Assembly (NCBI GenBank): GCA_902488725.1
Contig: CABTXO010000049.1
Location: 1 to 9,013 of the forward strand
Reading direction: 5' to 3'
Length of the DNA: 9,013 bases
DNA from: an uncultured Bacteroidales bacterium
Lineage (GTDB): Bacteria; Bacteroidota; Bacteroidia; Bacteroidales; UBA932
This document shows positions 5,124 through 9,013 of the stretch, piece after piece. A program made the translations under genes and the position numbers. Under the pieces are notes generated by a model. That model saw only the letters and a list, made by a program, of their open reading frames with translations, searched no databases and was not told where the DNA came from. Numbering within the stretch: the stretch's first letter is position 1; every line of letters begins with the position of its first letter.

Positions 5124-7940
5124 CTAGAAGAGGGTGGGCTCGATGATGTCTCCGATGTCGGGCAGGTCCTCGATGTCCGGGAGCTTGCCGCCCGTCTGGT
5201 CCAGGATCTCGCCGGCGTCGATCGGTTTCGGCTTGCCGGGTGCCGGCTCGGATGCTTCCGGAGTCGCGGGTGCTTCCGGAACAGCGGGTGCTTCCGGAAC
5301 GTCAGGTCCCGCCGGAACAGCCGGTTCTTCCGGCACGAGGTCGTCCTCGGGCTTGTGCAGCGGCTCCACGAACTTCACCTTCTTGACATCGTAGGGATGG
5401 CACTTCTTGCCGTGCGCCGCAATGCCCTTCTTCGCGATGAACGCCTCGGCATCGAAGACCTCCGGATCCCGGTGCTCGTGTTTCTTGCCGAAGGTCACCT
5501 GGAACTGCGGATGCTTGTCGTCCGAGAGGGCCACCAGATAGGATTTCTGGCCTTCGGCGATGAACAGCATCGGCGTGTTGTCGCTCGGAATGAAGCTGAA
5601 CCGCTTGATGTAGAAGTCTTTGAGCTTTCCGTCGAAGTACAGTGCGGTGTAGGTCTTGTCCGGGTCGAACTTCTCGACCTTGAGCACCTCGCCCTGGTAA
5701 CGGTTCGAGACGTCGAAGGAGGTCGTGTAGAAAGTGCCGTTCTTGAAGATTGCGAGCACCTTGTCCCCCTCGGCGAATTCGCCCAGGTAGATGCCCCGCT
5801 CTTCGTCGTTCAGTTTCTGGATGTCCGCATCGTACCAGATGTCTTTGCCGCCGATCGTGGAAATGCCCTTGGATTTGAGTTGGATGCGGGAAATCGGATT
5901 TTTCGAGACCTGATTGCCGCGGGCCCCCTGTCCCTTGATCAGCAAGGTCGAGAAGTCATATTCAAGTTGTGTCTTCTTCAGCTTCGGACGGGGCCGCAGG
6001 TAGACCCGGACAGTCTCCGCTTCCCCGTTGTGGTTGGCGGAAAACCAGAGGATCCTGGAACCTTCGCTCCCGGTCGTGATGTCGTAGTCCTTGTCGCGGG
6101 TCACCGACGTGATGGCGAACCGCTTGGCGTAGGAAACCGCGCTCTTGCCGTCCCGGTAGATGACGTTGTAGATGGTGCGCGAGTCACCCCGGTTGAACAC
6201 ATTGACATACAGCAGGTCCTTCCAGAAGAAGGCCTTGTCCGTGACCTTGGTGATCCGGTACTTGCCGTCCTTCGCGATGACGATGATCTCCGAGAGGTCG
6301 GAGCAGTCGCAGACATATTCCCCGTCGTCGTCTTTCTTCATGCCGATGCCCACGAAGCCTTCGGCGAGGTTGGCGTAGAGTTTGGCGTTGTTGCTGACGA
6401 CCTTGGTGACCGCGATGCTCTCGAACGCCGTGATTTCGGTGAGACGGGGGAAGGGCTTCCCGTATTTCTCCTTCAGGCCCTTGAACCAGGTGATGGTGTA
6501 GTCGACGATGTGGTCGATGTGGTCGCGCACTTGGTCCATCTCCGCTTCAATCGTGGCGATCCGTTCGTCCATCGCCTTGGTGTCGAACTTGGATATCTTC
6601 CGGACCGGCTTCTCCACCAGTTTGAGGATGTCCTCCATCACGATTTCACGGCGGAGCAGGTTCTGGTAGGCCTTCATCGCCTTGAACACATCTTTCAGCT
6701 GGCTTTCCCACGTCCGCTGATCCTGTTCCAGAATTTTGTAGAGGCGGTTCTCGAAGAAGATGCGTTCCAGGGAATCGTAGTGCCACTCGTCCTCCAGCTC
6801 CGCCAGGCGGATTTCCAGCTCCCGCTGCAGCAGGTCCCGGGTGTGGTTCGTGTCGTAGATGAGGATGTCCTTGGCCGAGAGGAACTGCGGCTTGTTGTCC
6901 ACGATCACGCAGGCGTTCGGGGCGATGTTGCACTCGCAGTCCGTGAAGGCGTAGAGGGCGTCGATGGTCTTGTCGGGGGAGACATCGTTGGGCAGGTGGA
7001 TCAGGATGTCCACCTTGTCAGTGGTCATGTCCTCGATCTTCTTGATCTTGATCTTGCCCTTGTCCTTGGCCTTCAGGATCGAGTCGATGAGCATGTGCGA
7101 GGTCTTCCCGTACGGGATTTCCGTGATCGCGACGGTGCCCTTGTCGATCTTCTCGATCCGGGCGCGCACTTTCACGGATCCGCCCCGCGCCCCGTCCTTG
7201 TAGTTGGAGCAGTCGGCGAAACCGCCGGTCGGGAAGTCCGGATAGATCGTGAAATCCTTGCCTTCCAGCACGTTGACGGAGGCATCCAGCAGTTCGTTGA
7301 AATTGTGCGGGAGGATCTTGGAGGCCATGCCGACGGCGATTCCTTCGGTGCCCTGGGCGAGGAGGAGCGGAAAGCGGACGGGCAGTTCGACTGGTTCCTG
7401 GTTGCGTCCGTCGTAGGATGTCATCCAGTTCGTGACCTTGGGGTCGAACACGACCTCCTTGGCGAACTTGCTCAGCCGCGCCTCGATGTACCGGGGCGCC
7501 GCATTGCTGTCGCCGGTCAGAATGTTCCCCCAGTTTCCCTGGCAGTCGATCAGCAGGCCTTTCTGGCCCAGCTGGACCAGGGCGCCGAGGATCGAGGCGT
7601 CCCCGTGCGGGTGGTACTGCATGGCCTGGCCGACGATGTTCGCCACCTTCGTGTAGCTCCCGTCGTCCATCCTGTACATGGCATGCAGCACCCGCCGCTG
7701 CACCGGTTTGAGCCCGTCCACGATGTGCGGGACGGCCCGTTGCAGGATCACATAGGAGGAATAGTCCAAGAACCAGTTCTTGAACATTCCGGAAAGTTTG
7801 TACTTCCCGCTGTCGCCGTCCAGCAGTTTGTCGAATTTGCCGGTGCGTTTCGTCTTCGTCTCGTCGAGGGGCTCTTCGTTCAGTTCGTCGTCTTCCTTGT
7901 TCCGCTCCTCGGAAGGGATCTCGTCCCAATCGTCCGTCAT
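5124..7940 (-). CDS. parC: DNA topoisomerase IV subunit A
   Basis: This is the breakage-reunion subunit of a type IIA topoisomerase, which with ParE decatenates and relaxes chromosomes. A lysine/acid-rich extension (1-45) precedes the winged-helix core: YSSYVILQRAVPHIVDGLKP (60-79), HPHGD (110-114), the catalytic Arg150-Tyr151 in AAPRYIEARLS, and GMASKILPHNFNE (204-216). A coiled-coil region lies around 365-490, ending the 60-kDa core near residue 500. A beta-pinwheel-like C-terminal domain follows. The GyrA box (QRRGGKG) is replaced by KGQGARGNQ (669-677), so ParC is favoured over GyrA. The protein ends in a proline/alanine/glutamate-rich tail (about 865-938) with hexapeptide repeats. GAGGAG lies 7 bp before the ATG at 7940. 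At 938 residues it is long, mostly from both tails. It sits between era and aroK; no parE is in view. Confidence 0.93.
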   Translation of the reverse strand: MTDDWDEIPSEERNKEDDELNEEPLDETKTKRTGKFDKLLDGDSGKYKLSGMFKNWFLDYSSYVILQRAVPHIVDGLKPVQRRVLHAMYRMDDGSYTKVANIVGQAMQYHPHGDASILGALVQLGQKGLLIDCQGNWGNILTGDSNAAPRYIEARLSKFAKEVVFDPKVTNWMTSYDGRNQEPVELPVRFPLLLAQGTEGIAVGMASKILPHNFNELLDASVNVLEGKDFTIYPDFPTGGFADCSNYKDGARGGSVKVRARIEKIDKGTVAITEIPYGKTSHMLIDSILKAKDKGKIKIKKIEDMTTDKVDILIHLPNDVSPDKTIDALYAFTDCECNIAPNACVIVDNKPQFLSAKDILIYDTNHTRDLLQRELEIRLAELEDEWHYDSLERIFFENRLYKILEQDQRTWESQLKDVFKAMKAYQNLLRREIVMEDILKLVEKPVRKISKFDTKAMDERIATIEAEMDQVRDHIDHIVDYTITWFKGLKEKYGKPFPRLTEITAFESIAVTKVVSNNAKLYANLAEGFVGIGMKKDDDGEYVCDCSDLSEIIVIAKDGKYRITKVTDKAFFWKDLLYVNVFNRGDSRTIYNVIYRDGKSAVSYAKRFAITSVTRDKDYDITTGSEGSRILWFSANHNGEAETVRVYLRPRPKLKKTQLEYDFSTLLIKGQGARGNQVSKNPISRIQLKSKGISTIGGKDIWYDADIQKLNDEERGIYLGEFAEGDKVLAIFKNGTFYTTSFDVSNRYQGEVLKVEKFDPDKTYTALYFDGKLKDFYIKRFSFIPSDNTPMLFIAEGQKSYLVALSDDKHPQFQVTFGKKHEHRDPEVFDAEAFIAKKGIAAHGKKCHPYDVKKVKFVEPLHKPEDDLVPEEPAVPAGPDVPEAPAVPEAPATPEASEPAPGKPKPIDAGEILDQTGGKLPDIEDLPDIGDIIEPTLF
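5248..5337. repeat. Five 18-bp tandem repeats inside the 3' end of parC
   Basis: Five consecutive 18-bp units cover 90 bp. Units 2 and 3 (5266-5283 and 5284-5301, GCGGGTGCTTCCGGAAC plus A or G) differ at one base; units 1, 4 and 5 are more diverged. Because 18 is a multiple of three, the reading frame is kept, encoding VPEEPA, VPAGPD, VPEAPA, VPEAPA and TPEASE (ParC residues 869-898). The unit number could vary between strains by slippage without breaking the gene. Confidence 0.9.
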
Positions 7941-7947
7941 AGTCTTT

Positions 7948-7953
7948 CTCCTC
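7948..7953 (-). promoter_or_regulatory. Shine-Dalgarno site of parC
   Basis: The minus strand reads GAGGAG within a purine-rich run (AGAAGAGGAGAAAGACT) ending just before the ATG, with 7 bases between the core and the start codon. It is the clearest conventional ribosome binding site of the cluster and fixes the parC start at 7940. Confidence 0.7.
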
Positions 7954-7983
7954 TTCTCTTGCTGTTTTTGAACATTTCCGTGC

Positions 7984-8886
7984 CTATTCTTCGTACCCGA
8001 ACTTGCGGAGTTCCCTGCGGTTCTCCCGCCAGTCCGGATCCACCTTCACGAACAGCTGCAGGAAGACCTTCTTCTGGAAGAAGTCCTCCATGTCCAGCCG
8101 TGCCTGCGTCCCGACCTTCTTCAGGGCCGAACCGCCCTTGCCGATGAGGATCCCCTTCTGGGAATCCCGCAGCACGTAGATCACAGCGCTGATATCGTAG
8201 CGGGTCTTGCCCTCCTTGAAGGCCTCGATCACCACTTCGCAGCTGTAGGGGATCTCCTGCCCGTAGTTTTCCAGGATCTTCTCGCGGATGATCTCCGAAG
8301 CGAAAAACCGGAGGTTCCGGTCCGTGAACTGGTCCTTGTCGAACCAGGGCGGGGACACCGGCAGCTTGGAGACTACGGCATCCAGCACGCTTTCGAGATT
8401 GAACCGCTCCTGGGCGGAGACGGGGATGACCGTCGCCTGCGGCAGCAGGTTCTGCCACCAGGAGATCTTCTCCATCACCTTGGGCTGGTCGCTGAGGTCG
8501 ATCTTGTTCAGTGCCACCACGACCGGACATTCCAGCTGCTGCAGCTTCTGGACGTATTCCTCATTCTTGTCCGCCTTTTCCACGACGTCCGTCACGTACA
8601 GGATGACGTCCGCGTCGCCGATGGCGGCGTCCACGAAATTCATCATGTCCTCCTGCAGCCGGTAGTTCGGTTTGAGCATGCCGGGGGTGTCGGAATATAC
8701 GATCTGGCAGTCGTCGGTGTTGACGATGCCCATGATGCGGTGCCGGGTGGTCTGGGCCTTGGCGGTCACGATGGACAGCTTCTCCCCGACCAGGGCATTC
8801 ATCAGCGTGGATTTGCCCACATTCGGATTTCCGATGATGTTGACAAATCCAGCGCGATGTTCTGTCTGTGCGGCAGCACTAGACAT
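7984..8886 (-). CDS. era: GTPase Era
   Basis: Era is an essential Ras-like GTPase that binds the 3' end of 16S rRNA and checks 30S subunit maturation. All G motifs are seen: G1 GNPNVGKS (19-26), G2 around TTRHR (46-50), G3 DTPG (66-69), G4 NKID (127-130) and G5 SAQ (157-159). The C-terminal KH domain carries GILIGKGGSALKK (245-257). The 300-residue length is typical. DTPGMLKPNYRLQ after G3 resembles Bacteroidota Era rather than the proteobacterial form. The ATG at 8886 is the only start that keeps the whole G domain; it overlaps the upstream rlu reading frame by 8 bp, so translation is probably coupled. parC begins 43 bp downstream. Confidence 0.97.
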   Translation of the reverse strand: MSSAAAQTEHRAGFVNIIGNPNVGKSTLMNALVGEKLSIVTAKAQTTRHRIMGIVNTDDCQIVYSDTPGMLKPNYRLQEDMMNFVDAAIGDADVILYVTDVVEKADKNEEYVQKLQQLECPVVVALNKIDLSDQPKVMEKISWWQNLLPQATVIPVSAQERFNLESVLDAVVSKLPVSPPWFDKDQFTDRNLRFFASEIIREKILENYGQEIPYSCEVVIEAFKEGKTRYDISAVIYVLRDSQKGILIGKGGSALKKVGTQARLDMEDFFQKKVFLQLFVKVDPDWRENRRELRKFGYEE

Positions 8887-9013
8887 ATGCCCCCATCTTG
8901 AGGACGTTGACTTCGCCTTCGCTGAGCGGACGCCACTCGCCCTTCTTCAGCCCTTTCTTGGTGAGTCCCGCGAAATAGACGCGGTCGAGCGCCTTGACGT
9001 CGTACCCCAGGCA
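8879..9013 (-). CDS. RsuA/RluB-family rRNA pseudouridine synthase (C-terminal 44 residues)
   Basis: Only the last 44 codons are inside the window; the gene continues past the right edge. The peptide begins CLGYDVKALDRVYFAGLT and ends GEWRPLSEGEVNVLK then MGAYV. This is the conserved C-terminal block of the RsuA/RluB/RluE/RluF family (a G-Y-x-V-x-x-L-x-R segment, then G-x-W-R-x-L followed by an acidic helix). These enzymes isomerise specific uridines of 16S or 23S rRNA. Which member it is (RluB-type being commonest in this phylum) cannot be decided without the N-terminal S4 domain and catalytic Asp region. Its TAG stop (8879-8881) falls inside the era start region, an 8-bp overlap indicating one transcript. 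Confidence 0.85.
   Translation of the reverse strand, partial: CLGYDVKALDRVYFAGLTKKGLKKGEWRPLSEGEVNVLKMGAYV

Noticed and set aside
4479..8147. A 1222-codon open frame on the plus strand, opposite aroK and parC and entering era
   Set aside because: It lies wholly antisense to three well-supported genes, starts at a GTG, and its product is a low-diversity mix of V, D, L, R, H and G with no recognisable motif. GC-rich codon use that avoids the complements of stop codons explains such long shadows.

Overview
The window looks like a high-GC member of the Bacteroidota, most likely Bacteroidales. Three start regions carry the phylum-type -7 promoter element TAnnTTTG (upstream of lysS, recJ and the DMT transporter). 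Shine-Dalgarno sites are mostly weak or absent. The ParC and Era proteins read like Bacteroidota versions (Era has DTPGMLKPNY after the G3 box; ParC has a degenerate GyrA box and a long tail). The genes are GC-rich and the few regulatory gaps are AT-rich. No phage, transposase, CRISPR, tRNA or rRNA gene was recognised.

Layout, left to right. Positions 1-1371 (minus): lysS, lysyl-tRNA synthetase, cut by the left edge so the C-terminus is missing. Positions 1372-1480: a compact divergent promoter region serving lysS and recJ; recJ appears to be transcribed from a start so close to its ATG that the mRNA should be leaderless. Positions 1481-3214 (plus): recJ. Positions 3258-4160 (minus): a ten-helix EamA/DMT permease, convergent with recJ. 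Positions 4200-4499: a roughly 300-bp non-coding stretch holding the most unusual structure here, a 158-bp nested imperfect palindrome (4240-4397) followed by a second inverted-repeat block (4409-4497) and a perfect hairpin over the end of aroK (4500-4530). Positions 4509-9013 (minus): a tightly packed housekeeping cluster in the order rlu (partial), era, parC, aroK.

Functionally this is mostly core information processing: tRNA charging (LysS), single-strand DNA resection (RecJ), decatenation (ParC), ribosome small-subunit assembly (Era), rRNA pseudouridylation (Rlu family) and aromatic amino acid synthesis (AroK). Rlu stop and era start overlap by 8 bp, era and parC are 43 bp apart, and parC and aroK are 6 bp apart, so the four are probably co-transcribed. 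No complete novel multigene system is visible. The best candidate for something undescribed is the structured 4240-4530 intergenic region between aroK and the transporter, which could be a non-coding RNA, a structured 3' or 5' UTR, or a small palindromic element; its strand and function cannot be settled from sequence alone.
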